From positions 6,168 to 70,167 of the forward strand of contig MUCT01000010.1 in the NCBI GenBank assembly GCA_002816585.1: 64,000 nucleotides of DNA. Direction: 5' to 3'. This DNA comes from SAR202 cluster bacterium Io17-Chloro-G6. GTDB taxonomy: Bacteria > Chloroflexota > Dehalococcoidia > UBA3495. Of the stretch, positions 42,597 to 50,767 are shown piece after piece. The notes under the pieces were generated by a model. That model was not told where the DNA came from and ran no database searches. It was given only the letters and a program-made list of their open reading frames with translations. Positions within the stretch are counted from its first letter, which is position 1. The number at the start of each line of letters is the position of its first letter. The position numbers were made by a program, and so were the translations under genes.

Positions 42597-43496
42597 ATGT
42601 CAGACCAAATCGCCAACATCACCGATTCACCCGCGGAGAAATTGGCCGGAGATTTCGAATTCACCGAAGGTCCTCTGTGGCACCCGGACGGCTACTGGCT
42701 CTTCGTCGACATACGAAGGTTTCGGATTCACAAGATGTCCACCAGCGGACAGGTCGAGGTCTTCCGAGAGCCCAGCGGCGGATCCAACGGCCTAACCTTC
42801 GACAAACAGGGCAACCTGATCATGTGCGAGGGCGACAACCGCCAGGTGACCCGCCGCGAACCGAACGGCTCCATCACGCCAATCGCAACCCATCTGGACG
42901 GGAAACGGATCAACCGCCCCAATGACGTGGTGGGCCGCTCTGACGGCACACTTTACTTCACCGATCCGGCCGGGCGCCTGACCGATGAAGAGAAAGAACT
43001 GGACTTCAGCGGAGTGCACCGCATCGGCCCTGATGGCGTTCACTCGCTGGCCACATCCGAAACTGAATACCCCAATGGCCTGGCCCTGTCCCCTGACGAA
43101 CGCATCCTGTATGTGGCCATCACCCGCCGGGACGACCGTTGCCTTGAAGAAAAAGAAAAGAAGCAGGTGTGCGAGCATCAAATGATCCGGGCTTTCGACG
43201 TGGCCGCCGACGGCAGCCTGAGCAATAACCGGGTCTTCGCCAACATGTTTTCCGCCGAGGACGGCGTGCCCGACGGTATGAAAGTGGACCAGGAAGGACG
43301 CATCTATTGCACCGGCTCCGAGGGCGTCTGGGTGTTCGACGCCTCGGGCAATCATCTGGGAATAATAGAGCTACCGGAGATCCCCGCCAACTGCGCCTGG
43401 GGCGGACCAGACAACCGCACCATGCTGTTCACCGCCCGCACCTCGGTCTTCAGCATGCGCATGAAGACTCCAGGCACGACAATTCCAAAAGCCTAA
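42597..43496 (+). CDS. SMP-30/gluconolactonase family protein
   Basis: 299 aa, ATG with ACGGAGG. The six-bladed propeller family is shown by FTEGPLWHPDG (metal Glu near residue 24), NRPNDVVGRSDGTLYFTDP (Asn/Asp ligands), YPNGLALSPDERILYVA and DGVPDGMKVDQEGRIYCTGSEGVWVFD. Members hydrolyse sugar lactones or organophosphates using a single divalent metal. It is the third gene of the operon from 41263 and stops 5 nt before the FAD oxidase start. Cytoplasmic; no signal peptide. Confidence 0.85.
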   Translation: MSDQIANITDSPAEKLAGDFEFTEGPLWHPDGYWLFVDIRRFRIHKMSTSGQVEVFREPSGGSNGLTFDKQGNLIMCEGDNRQVTRREPNGSITPIATHLDGKRINRPNDVVGRSDGTLYFTDPAGRLTDEEKELDFSGVHRIGPDGVHSLATSETEYPNGLALSPDERILYVAITRRDDRCLEEKEKKQVCEHQMIRAFDVAADGSLSNNRVFANMFSAEDGVPDGMKVDQEGRIYCTGSEGVWVFDASGNHLGIIELPEIPANCAWGGPDNRTMLFTARTSVFSMRMKTPGTTIPKA

Positions 43497-43501
43497 GCAT
43501 T

Positions 43502-44632
43502 GTGCCCGGTTATGACGCGATCGTTATCGGTGTCGGCGGCATGGGAAGCGCCGCCCTTTATCAGCTGGCCAGACGGGGGTGGAAGGTGCTGGGGCTGGAG
43601 CAGTACGACATTCCCCACGACTTAGGCTCCTCCCATGGACATTCCCGGATGATTCGCTACACCCTCCAGGAGCACCCCTCCTATGTGCCACTGGTGCGCC
43701 GGGCCTATGAACTGTGGCACGAGCTGGAGGAGACAGCCGGAGAGACATTGATTGTCACCACCGGCTCGGTGCGCGCCGGCCCACCGGATAGCCCCTTCTT
43801 CCAGGGCGCAAAGGAAGCGTGTGACGTCCATGGCATCCCGTATGAGATCTTGACCAGCACGGAGATCAATACCAGGTTTCCGGGCTACCGGTTCTCTGAG
43901 GAGATATCTTCGATATACCAAGCCGACGGAGGCTTCCTGCTTCCGGAGCGTTGCATCGTGGACCATGTCCGCGCCGCCAAAGAAGCCGGGGCTGAGGTCC
44001 ACGACCGGGAGGCGGTGCTGGATTGGCAACCCGAAGGCGACGGGGTGAAGGTCCGCACCGGCCGAGACACCTATACCGCAGGGAGATTGGTGGTCACGGC
44101 CGGAGCCTGGGCTGCCAAGCTTGTGCCTCAGGTGGCCAAATACGCCGTGCCTGAACGCCAAGTGCTGGGCTGGTTTCAACCGGAACGCCCTGAATGGTTC
44201 CACCCCGAGTCGTTTCCGGTCTTTGGAATCTGGACCGAGGAGGGCCGCTACTACGGGTTTCCCAATTACAGCGTGCCCGGTTTCAAAGTTGGCCGCTCCC
44301 ACCATCTGCGGCAGCAGGTGGACCCCGACCAGATGGACCGTGACGTTCATCCCGAGGACGAAGACATCTTGCGTCAGTTCATCAGCCGCTATTTTCCCCA
44401 GGGCGCTGGCGAGGCACTGACCCTAACAACCTGCATGTATACCAACACCCCGGATGAGCATTTCATCATCGACGTCCTGCCGCCCCATCCCCAAGTGTCG
44501 CTGGCGGCCGGATTTTCAGGTCACGGATTCAAGTTCGCCAGCGTTATCGGCGAGATTATGGCCGACCTGGCTCAGCGCGGCGAGACCAGCCACGACATCA
44601 GCCTTTTCCGTTTAGACCGATTTGGCCCCTAG
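43502..44632 (+). CDS. FAD-dependent amine oxidase (MTOX/sarcosine-oxidase type)
   Basis: 376 aa from GTG 43502, five bases after the SMP-30 gene stop; no ATG fits, and no clear ribosome site is seen, so coupling is likely. GVGGMG (10-15) is the dinucleotide motif. HGHSRMIRYTLQEHPSYVPL is the family-specific FAD-binding region. CMYTNTPDEHFIID near Cys311 matches the covalent-FAD cysteine of monomeric sarcosine and N-methyltryptophan oxidases. GFSGHGFKFASVIG is the C-terminal signature. These enzymes oxidise secondary amines, producing hydrogen peroxide and an aldehyde or imine. Last gene of the operon. Confidence 0.9.
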   Translation: MPGYDAIVIGVGGMGSAALYQLARRGWKVLGLEQYDIPHDLGSSHGHSRMIRYTLQEHPSYVPLVRRAYELWHELEETAGETLIVTTGSVRAGPPDSPFFQGAKEACDVHGIPYEILTSTEINTRFPGYRFSEEISSIYQADGGFLLPERCIVDHVRAAKEAGAEVHDREAVLDWQPEGDGVKVRTGRDTYTAGRLVVTAGAWAAKLVPQVAKYAVPERQVLGWFQPERPEWFHPESFPVFGIWTEEGRYYGFPNYSVPGFKVGRSHHLRQQVDPDQMDRDVHPEDEDILRQFISRYFPQGAGEALTLTTCMYTNTPDEHFIIDVLPPHPQVSLAAGFSGHGFKFASVIGEIMADLAQRGETSHDISLFRLDRFGP

Positions 44633-44821
44633 CCAGTGGTTCTTGGCTGCACCGCACAATCTGACGGCCCATCTAACGGCCCCTCAGGCGTCTGGTGCGC
44701 TTGTGAGCTAATCGCAGCCGGTGATATGCTGGGTTTGTTCCATCGAACTCTACAAATGTATCCTACTGACTGAAGCACAATCTTGACGGGCGCGGTCCCT
44801 GACCGAGGTGCCTTAACACAA

Positions 44822-45709
44822 ATGGACCATCTGACCATCCACGAGACCCCCACCACTAAGCTAGAGCACATGATAGTTGTCTTCAGCGGCTGGGCTGACG
44901 CGGCAGAGGGCGCGACCAGCGCCATCAAATACCTGCAACGGAAGCTCGGCGCCAAGAAGTTCGCGGACATCGACCCAGAGGAGTTCTACGACTTCTCACA
45001 GACGCGTCCCCATTCGTCGCGCACCCGAGATGGGAAGCGCCGTATCCATTGGCCGGCTAACGAGTTCTCTTACCTCACCGATCCCAACACCGAATCAGGA
45101 GTAATGGTGTTCATGGGGGTCGAGCCCAACCTCAAGTGGCGCACGTTCTCCAAAACGGTGGCCCAGGTGGCCAAGGACCACGGCGTTAAATCGGTGGTGC
45201 ACATCGGAGCACTGTTGGACGCGGTCCCGCACACGCGCCCGGTTAAACTCAGCGGCACCGCCAGCCAATCCAAACTCAGCGATTTTCTCGAGAGCCAGGG
45301 CATACGCTCCTCCAACTATCAAGGACCCACGGGGATCAGCTCGGCGGTCATGCAGGCCTGCATCGACCAGGGGATGGAATATACATCCATCTGGGGGCAC
45401 ACCTCCCACTATCTGCAGGCAGCGCCCAACTACCGAGTGGGATCCATCCTGTTGCAGCTAATCGTCAAGCTGTTAAACCTGCCTTTGGACTTGACCGAAC
45501 TGCAATCAGCCGCCAACACCTTCAACGACGAGGTGGAAAAGGCCGTTTCCAGGGATGAGCAGATCAGTTCCTACGTCACCAAACTGGAAGGCCAGTACGA
45601 CGAGGCGGTTGCCGCCATCGAGATTCCTGACCCCGCCGAACTGGTTCACGACTTGGAGCAGTTCCTCCGGGGCGAACAGCGCCGTCCGCCCACGGACCCC
45701 TCCACCTAG
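44822..45709 (+). CDS. PAC2-family proteasome-assembly-chaperone-like protein
   Basis: 296 aa from ATG 44822, where GAGGTG lies about eleven bases upstream; a TTG at 44783 is open but less likely. Recognised from MIVVFSGWADAAEGATSAIKYL near the N-terminus and VVHIGALLDAVPHTRPVKLSG with the later QGPTGISSAVMQ, both typical of bacterial PAC2 proteins. The C-terminal 60 residues, including SSYVTKLEGQYDEA, resemble a helical extension found in the actinobacterial and Chloroflexota versions. The role in bacteria is not established. It is monocistronic, with about 190 bp of upstream sequence. Confidence 0.85.
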   Translation: MDHLTIHETPTTKLEHMIVVFSGWADAAEGATSAIKYLQRKLGAKKFADIDPEEFYDFSQTRPHSSRTRDGKRRIHWPANEFSYLTDPNTESGVMVFMGVEPNLKWRTFSKTVAQVAKDHGVKSVVHIGALLDAVPHTRPVKLSGTASQSKLSDFLESQGIRSSNYQGPTGISSAVMQACIDQGMEYTSIWGHTSHYLQAAPNYRVGSILLQLIVKLLNLPLDLTELQSAANTFNDEVEKAVSRDEQISSYVTKLEGQYDEAVAAIEIPDPAELVHDLEQFLRGEQRRPPTDPST

Positions 45710-45885
45710 CTCTTGGTTCCTCGTTCTTTATCTGCTGAAGTCCTAATACCGCCATGCGTCCGGAACGCTAGGTTCAGGATTTCTGGTTTGACCAGATTCC
45801 AGGTTTTTATTTATGGCAGAGCGGGTGCTAAAATCGTCCCCTGCGATCGCCCGGCAATCAACCCTGGGCTAAACGAGTAAAGACC

Positions 45886-46674
45886 ATGCCAAAGACCGCC
45901 ATAAAAAAAAGGGCTCCCAGGACCAAAAGCAAGGCCGATATCGCCCGGAGCATAGAGTTGATGACCGGGCAGTATGGGCCCTTCGATCAGGAGCCGCGCC
46001 TGCCGCCCATGGACGAAATGGTGTTCACCATACTTTCTCAGCACACCTCAGACATCAACTCCAGCCGTGCCTTTCAACGCTTGATGGACCGCTTCGGCAC
46101 GCTGGAAACGGTGGCGGAAGCCGGGATACCAGAGATCGAAGAAGCCATAGCCCCGGGAGGCCTGGCCAAGATCAAGGCGCCCCGCATCAAAGAAGTACTG
46201 AACAAAGTCTTGGAACTGAACGGCTCCCTGGACCTGTCGTTTCTCCGGGAGATGCCTCTCAATGAGGCCAAGGCCTGGCTCCGTCAGCTGCCCGGCATCG
46301 GCCCAAAATCGGCTGGAATCGTGCTAAGCTTCTCCCTGGGCATGCCTGCCATGGCCATCGACACCCACATCTACCGGGTGTGCCAGCGCCTGGGGGTCAT
46401 CGGCCCCAAGGTTAGCGCCGACAAAGCCCACGAAATACTTGAAGAGAAGGTCGATCCCGAGGAAGTATTTAACTTCCACGTTTCCTACATCAACCACGGG
46501 CGCCAGGTGTGCCGGGCCCAAAGGCCCATGTGCGCCGAATGCGTGGTCGGCGGTCTCTGTCCATCCAGAAAAAAGTTCCTGAGCAAGGCCGATTTGGCCA
46601 AGTTGGCCGCCGCCGAAGAGCAGACACTGGCCGGAAGCGGCGGGGCTCCCATGCCCCACGTGCCTCAGTCGTAA
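45886..46674 (+). CDS. nth: Endonuclease III-family DNA glycosylase
   Basis: 262 aa, ATG. The helix-hairpin-helix LPGIGPKSAG (135-144) carries catalytic Lys141, and AIDTHIYRV carries Asp159; both are required for glycosylase/lyase chemistry on oxidised pyrimidines. The iron-sulfur loop has cysteines 209, 216, 219 and 225 (C-x6-C-x2-C-x5-C). An N-terminal tail of about 20 residues rich in Lys and Arg precedes the family core, and about 30 residues extend the C-terminus. Length is above the usual 210. It lies upstream of argC with a 23-nt gap. Confidence 0.9.
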   Translation: MPKTAIKKRAPRTKSKADIARSIELMTGQYGPFDQEPRLPPMDEMVFTILSQHTSDINSSRAFQRLMDRFGTLETVAEAGIPEIEEAIAPGGLAKIKAPRIKEVLNKVLELNGSLDLSFLREMPLNEAKAWLRQLPGIGPKSAGIVLSFSLGMPAMAIDTHIYRVCQRLGVIGPKVSADKAHEILEEKVDPEEVFNFHVSYINHGRQVCRAQRPMCAECVVGGLCPSRKKFLSKADLAKLAAAEEQTLAGSGGAPMPHVPQS

Positions 46675-46697
46675 GACCAGATAAAAGAGAAAGCAAC

Positions 46698-47729
46698 ATG
46701 AAAGTAGGGATCATCAACATCACCGGTTACGCTGGCAGCGAATTGGCCCGCATCCTGTACCGTCACCCCGAGGTGGAAGTAACCTCGGTCACGGGCAGGA
46801 GCGCCGCCGGCCAGCAATTAAACGAGGTGTTTCCCCACTTGAGCGCCATGGACATGACCATAGAGCCGGAATTGAGCGGAAGTCTGGACCTGGTGTTTTC
46901 TGCCCTGCCCCATAAAGCCAGCGCAGAGGCCTGTATCCCGGTGCTGGAACAGGGCGTGAAAGTCGTCGATATCAGCGCCGACTTCCGGTTGAAGCAGGCG
47001 GACGAGTACGAGGAGTGGTACGGCGTAACGCACCCGGACCCCACCTACCTTGAGGAGGCCGTATACGGCCTGACTGAACTGCACCGGGAAGACGTTACGG
47101 CGGCCCGCCTGGTTGCCAACCCCGGTTGCTATCCCACCAGCGCGATCCTGGGCTTGGCCCCGGCGTTGGCTAATGGCGTTATCACCCAAGACATCATCGT
47201 GGACAGCAAATCTGGGGTGTCGGGTGGCGGCCGGAGCCTCACTTTGACCAACCATTTCTCGGAGGTCAACGAAAACGTCTTTGCCTACGCGCTAAAAGGC
47301 CACCGGCACCTTCCCGAGATCACTCAGGAGCTGACGCCCGTGGCCGGAAAAGCGCTTAACCTGACCTTCCTGACCCACCTGATTCCCATGACCCGGGGCA
47401 TCCTCAGCTCCTGCTACTCCACCCTGACCAACCCGGCCGAGTGGACCGGGGACGAAGGTCAGAAGAAGATCATGGACCTGTACCGTGACTACTATGCAGG
47501 CGACCCCTTCGTCCAGGTGACGCCGGTCCCGCCGCAGACCAAGCAGACCCTGGGCAACAACCTGTGCCTAGTCCACCCGGCCGTAGACCAGCGCACCGGA
47601 CGTCTGATCGTCATCAGTTGTCTGGACAATCTGGTGAAGGGAGCGGCGGGCCAGGCGGTGCAGAATATGAACGTCATGTGCGGCTTCCCGGAAGAGACAT
47701 CCCTAGAGGCGTTGGCTGTCTACCCCTAG
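46698..47729 (+). CDS. argC: N-acetyl-gamma-glutamyl-phosphate reductase ArgC
   Basis: 343 aa from ATG 46698; a longer open frame would overlap the glycosylase gene. ITGYAGSELARIL (NADPH fold), NPGCYPTSAI with catalytic Cys144, SGVSGGGRS and the GHRHLPEI histidine segment define ArgC. It reduces N-acetylglutamyl-phosphate to the semialdehyde in arginine synthesis. Length is typical. No other arg genes are in the window. Its weak ribosome site GAGA suggests coupling to the glycosylase gene 23 nt upstream. tRNA-Glu follows after about 70 nt. Confidence 0.95.
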   Translation: MKVGIINITGYAGSELARILYRHPEVEVTSVTGRSAAGQQLNEVFPHLSAMDMTIEPELSGSLDLVFSALPHKASAEACIPVLEQGVKVVDISADFRLKQADEYEEWYGVTHPDPTYLEEAVYGLTELHREDVTAARLVANPGCYPTSAILGLAPALANGVITQDIIVDSKSGVSGGGRSLTLTNHFSEVNENVFAYALKGHRHLPEITQELTPVAGKALNLTFLTHLIPMTRGILSSCYSTLTNPAEWTGDEGQKKIMDLYRDYYAGDPFVQVTPVPPQTKQTLGNNLCLVHPAVDQRTGRLIVISCLDNLVKGAAGQAVQNMNVMCGFPEETSLEALAVYP

Positions 47730-47802
47730 CCGCCAGCCATCAGCAAATAATTACTGTCCAACTCCTACCAATAGAAACCCGGCTATAGTAGAATACGCCT
47801 GT

Positions 47803-47881
47803 GCCCCGGTCGTCTAGCCTGGTCCAGGACGCCACCCTTTCAAGGTGGAGATCATGGGATCGAAGCCCATCCGGGGTACCA
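47803..47881 (+). tRNA. tRNA-Glu (UUC)
   Basis: A cloverleaf folds with acceptor GCCCCGG/CCGGGGT (G-U at the end). The anticodon arm is CCACC-CTTTCAA-GGTGG, giving anticodon TTC, and the T arm is ATGGG/CCCAT. CCA is encoded (47879-47881). Its 3' half is duplicated 1.5 kb downstream, marking it as an attachment site. Confidence 0.95.
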
Positions 47882-47882
47882 G
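47833..47882. repeat. attL-like direct repeat inside tRNA-Glu
   Basis: This 50-nt segment, from the anticodon stem to one base past the CCA, recurs at 49371-49420 with 48 of 50 matches. Because it keeps the tRNA intact, it is the side used to restore the gene after integration. Confidence 0.85.
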
Positions 47883-47901
47883 TTTTTAGGCACGAAAGAG
47901 C

Positions 47902-47930
47902 CCCCTGACATTATCCAGGGGTCTTGCCTT
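47902..47930 (+). terminator. Terminator after tRNA-Glu
   Basis: CCCCTG (47902-47907) pairs with CAGGGG (47916-47921) around an 8-nt loop, followed by a T-rich run. Because it lies inside the inserted element, it was probably brought in by the element; the original terminator is likely the one at 49436-49471. Confidence 0.6.
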
Positions 47931-47991
47931 TTGCCGGTTTGCTAACGGATTGCTAACCAAGATTTTCTGAAGTCCCCTTGGTGGACGGCGT

Positions 47992-48333
47992 TTAGGCCTG
48001 CTCCATGGCAGTATCGAACTCTACGGCGGCGGCTTCTCGCACGGCTGGAAGGTAATGGCTATACAAATCGAGCGTGATTGTGACGCTCACGTGTCCGAGG
48101 CGTTCCGCAACAGTTTTAAGATTAATGCCCCACTCTAAATACAAAAAAGCCATCGTTTGCTGGAGATCCTGTAATCGGCCACCTTCAAGTCCTATCCGAA
48201 TGGTCAGCCGCCGAAATGCCAAGGTTAAGGTCGAAGGGTCCCGTGGAGAGCCGTCAGGGTGGCTGAACACCACGTCGTCATCTGCTATCGATCTCCCCAG
48301 CAGAGCAGCATCCTGCTCCTGCTGGGGATTGAG
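47992..48333 (-). pseudogene. Truncated tyrosine-recombinase (phage integrase) remnant
   Basis: A stop-free frame of about 113 codons, cut off at TAG 48336-48334 upstream, reads as the C-terminal half of an integrase. DDDVVFSHPDGSPRDPSTL and ERLGHVSVTITLDLYSHYLP are the box II region with the His and Tyr. The arginine/histidine box expected as HDLRHT is LQDLQQT, so the catalytic Arg and His are lost. It lies next to tRNA-Glu and reads towards it, as usual for an integrase at an att site. No active enzyme is possible in this form. Confidence 0.8.
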
Positions 48334-48400
48334 CTACCGAGGAGGATTCTCTCGATCCGCCACACTGGCATCAATGCGTCTACTTCCATATTCAGAACCC

Positions 48401-48832
48401 CTAACGTAAGGTGACAATCATCTCGGTGACGTTCTCCATGACGCTGTTAGACGCGCCCGGACCTATCAGGTCGGCAGAATCAGAATCCAAGTCAAAAAAG
48501 ATGTTCGCGCTCTGCCCAAAATCGAAGATCTGGTCGGGACCGTCTCCTTTGACCTCAACATCCCATTGCACGGCATTCTCGGGAACTGATCGACAAGTGT
48601 CGATGAATTCGTAATCTGAGTCCTCATATACCTTGCATGACAGGCTTATATTGATGATGGAATTTAGGCTCGGTGCGGTTTCATTGCTGGCAGTTTCAAT
48701 ATTCGGCAGTTCTTCCACATCCCAGACCCGTAACGGATCGCCATCAAGTTGAACAACGAATCCAACCCCAGAGCTGCAAGCCAATGAAATTCCGAGTATG
48801 GCAAACACCGCAGCCACAAGAACTATTCTCAT
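48401..48832 (-). CDS. Predicted lipoprotein of unknown function
   Basis: 143 aa, ATG. Hydrophobic residues 3-18 end at SLAC, so Cys19 would be lipidated by Lgt/LspA and the protein anchored on the outer face of the membrane. The mature portion is acidic, with two Cys near EDSDYEFIDTCRS and SLSCKV that may pair. I recognise no domain. It lies inside the decayed element, so it may be element cargo. Codon usage seems like the host's, but this is only an impression. Confidence 0.6.
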   Translation of the reverse strand: MRIVLVAAVFAILGISLACSSGVGFVVQLDGDPLRVWDVEELPNIETASNETAPSLNSIINISLSCKVYEDSDYEFIDTCRSVPENAVQWDVEVKGDGPDQIFDFGQSANIFFDLDSDSADLIGPGASNSVMENVTEMIVTLR

Positions 48833-49370
48833 TCTGTCCTCTTAGCCCGACCAGATTTGGAATTTGGTTGGAAGATGAACGATCTGTGGCGCAAAGTCAA
48901 TGATTTGCTCAGTCCGAAAAGGCATTCGAACGAGCTCTGTCAGCCGCCGCTTGCGATTGAGCTTTGCATGGAAAAGAAGAAGGGAGCGGTTTATCCTCTG
49001 TTACCGCTCCCCGTATGGAGGACTGGTGACGGAATTATCACAATCCTGCTAGAACCGTTTATCATCGAGCATTCTTAATATCTAATTTGACCAATCAGCG
49101 ACGAATATGCGGGAACGACTACCGGAAGGTTCTGGCGAGTGCAGATGTGTTAACTGAAGGTCGCTGGAAATTCCGAAAAATGTGTGCCGCGACCATTACC
49201 CACTACCCAGGGAATACCACGCCCTCCTGGGGGTCACCTGCTAAGTTTTGCTATCCCACCATTGAGTACCAGATAAGACAGGACAAGGTAGCAGGCTTGA
49301 AATCTTATCCAGTGGCATAAAACATCGGTACGTAAACATGCCTGGCGGTACGGGGTAAGATGTAGTGCCG
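48833..49370. other. Non-coding remainder of the integrated element
   Basis: About 540 bp between the lipoprotein gene and the second att copy. No frame resembles a known gene, and the base composition is lower in GC than the flanks. It probably consists of scars from deleted element genes. Confidence 0.5.
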
Positions 49371-49420
49371 CACCCTTTCCAGGTGGAGATCATAGGATCG
49401 AAGCCCATCCGGGGTACCAG
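49371..49420. repeat. attR-like partial copy of the tRNA-Glu 3' half
   Basis: It carries the anticodon-stem 3' strand, T arm, acceptor 3' strand and CCA, but no 5' half, so it is not a tRNA gene. Mismatches to the gene are at the anticodon loop (A to C) and in the T stem (G to A), which break T-stem pairing. Confidence 0.85.
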
Positions 49421-49435
49421 CATCAGCCATCAATA

Positions 49436-49471
49436 AGCCCCGAAGCGTGAGACGCGGGCTTTCGTTTTTTT
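49436..49471 (+). terminator. Probable original tRNA-Glu terminator
   Basis: AGCCC (49436-49440) pairs with GGGCT (49456-49460), inner GCGT/ACGC extends the stem, and seven T follow (49465-49471). It is placed just after the attR copy, where the host terminator of tRNA-Glu would have been before insertion. The next gene starts 13 nt later. Confidence 0.7.
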
Positions 49472-49483
49472 GGAGGATGAAGA

Positions 49484-49939
49484 TTGACCTGGCAAGAATT
49501 CGCGGAACAAGACCCCGAGTTGGCCGCCCTGGGCGAAGAGCGGCTGGACCGCAACGGGTTGGTGATGCTGGCCACCTTGCGGAAGAACGGGTGGCCGCGC
49601 ATCTCGCCGGTTGAGCCGCTATTTTTCAACGGGCAGCTTTACCTGGGCATGATGTGGCGCTCCCAGAAGGCCATGGACCTGCTGCGCGACCCCCGTTGCT
49701 CCATCCACAACGCGGTCTCGGACCGCCACGGCACGGAAGGCGAATTCAAGGTGTACGGGCACGCAATGGACGTGACGGACCAAGGTGAGCGGGACCGATA
49801 CTTGGAAGCCATATCTAAAAAGATAGACATCCCGATGGAGCAGCAAGAATACCACTGCTTCGCCATCGATATCGAAAGCGCCGCGGCCAATACCCTAGCC
49901 GGTGAAGAGTTCCAACGCCAGGTATGGAAGGCCGGTTAA
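49484..49939 (+). CDS. Pyridoxamine-phosphate-oxidase/FDOR-like flavin or F420-binding protein
   Basis: 151 aa from TTG 49484, seven bases after GGAGG; an ATG at 49477 is out of frame. The split-barrel fold is indicated by RNGLVMLATLRKNGWPRISPVEPLFFNGQLYLGMMWRSQKAMDLLRDPR, a typical PNPOx/FDOR core. Such proteins bind FMN, haem or F420 and reduce diverse substrates. Its stop overlaps by 4 nt the stop of the convergent thioredoxin-like gene. Cytoplasmic. F420 use would fit with the LLM proteins in the window but is not proven. Confidence 0.75.
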   Translation: MTWQEFAEQDPELAALGEERLDRNGLVMLATLRKNGWPRISPVEPLFFNGQLYLGMMWRSQKAMDLLRDPRCSIHNAVSDRHGTEGEFKVYGHAMDVTDQGERDRYLEAISKKIDIPMEQQEYHCFAIDIESAAANTLAGEEFQRQVWKAG

Positions 49940-50592
49940 GACCCGTGTTCCGCCGCCGCCTCCGCCTCCGCCTCCGCAGCCATCAATGCCTTAGATGACC
50001 GGGCCAGACGGTTGGCGTCGATGGCGCCGACAGCCTTCTCAAAGATCTCACCATCGGAGGTAAGGAAGACAGTGGTCGGCATGCCCGTGACGCCGAATTT
50101 GCGGGGCACGCTTCCGTCGTCGGTCCAGCCGGTCGGATACGTCACTCCCAGTTCCCGCAGCAGCGCATCGGCGTCGCCGTGGGTGCCCAAGTTCATGAAC
50201 GGTCCGATGTCGATGCCCAACACCAAGATTTCGTCGTTGAATTCCTCGTAGAACGCCTGGAACTGGGGCATCTCTGCTCTACACGGCGGGCACAACCCAG
50301 CCCAGAAATTCAGGACCATGGGCCGGTCCTGGCCATGAAGGCTGGCCAGATTACCCTCTCGGAAACCCACCTCGGAAGTCCCCTGGTATAGGCTGAAATC
50401 AAAATCGGCCGCGGTGTCCCCCACGCCGCTGCCGCCGCTGCTGGTTGCCACGGCGAACGCGATCAACAACACTACAGCCGCCACCGCCATCCCGCCTAGA
50501 CCGTATTTGATAAATTTCTTCTGTTGATCATGAGAGCCCTGCCGGGCCGCAGCCGAGACGCGGCCGCCCCTTCTTCTTTTGGCTCTGGCCAT
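49936..50592 (-). CDS. Membrane-anchored TlpA/ResA-like thioredoxin
   Basis: 218 aa, ATG with GGAGGTCC. The N-terminus is very basic (first 27 residues), then a membrane helix at about 31-50, so it is an anchored protein with the rest outside. The thioredoxin motif is WAGLCPPC with Cys101 and Cys104, and GMPTTVFL supplies the cis-proline (MPT). It belongs to the TlpA/ResA group that reduces disulfides for cytochrome c or other exported proteins. The C-terminal 30 residues are an Ala/Glu-rich helix. It overlaps by 4 nt with the convergent gene. Confidence 0.85.
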   Translation of the reverse strand: MARAKRRRGGRVSAAARQGSHDQQKKFIKYGLGGMAVAAVVLLIAFAVATSSGGSGVGDTAADFDFSLYQGTSEVGFREGNLASLHGQDRPMVLNFWAGLCPPCRAEMPQFQAFYEEFNDEILVLGIDIGPFMNLGTHGDADALLRELGVTYPTGWTDDGSVPRKFGVTGMPTTVFLTSDGEIFEKAVGAIDANRLARSSKALMAAEAEAEAAAEHGS

Positions 50593-50767
50593 TTACGGAC
50601 CTCCTCAACCGCGAACGGGGATGTTATATCGCGGCATAATCGTCGGATTCCTAGAATATGATGCGTGAGCTCCCATTTGGATGCCGCTTGCGATGATGAG
50701 GTACACTTTCGAGACCGCTGGGAGCGATCTCCATCGTTCCGCGGAAGAAAGCAGGAGGCGACCGATT

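Larger units (their letters stand above)
47833..49420. mobile_element. Decayed tRNA-Glu-integrated element
   Basis: Bounded by two 50-nt copies of the tRNA-Glu 3' half, one in the gene (47833-47882) and one at 49371-49420, differing at two positions. Inside are a truncated, mutated tyrosine integrase and a lipoprotein gene. This is the structure left after integration at a tRNA gene and later deletion of most of the element. The true boundary depends on the crossover point within the repeats. Confidence 0.75.

Noticed and set aside
49371..49420. Second tRNA-Glu gene
   Set aside because: The 5' half is absent and the T stem is mismatched; it is an att duplication.
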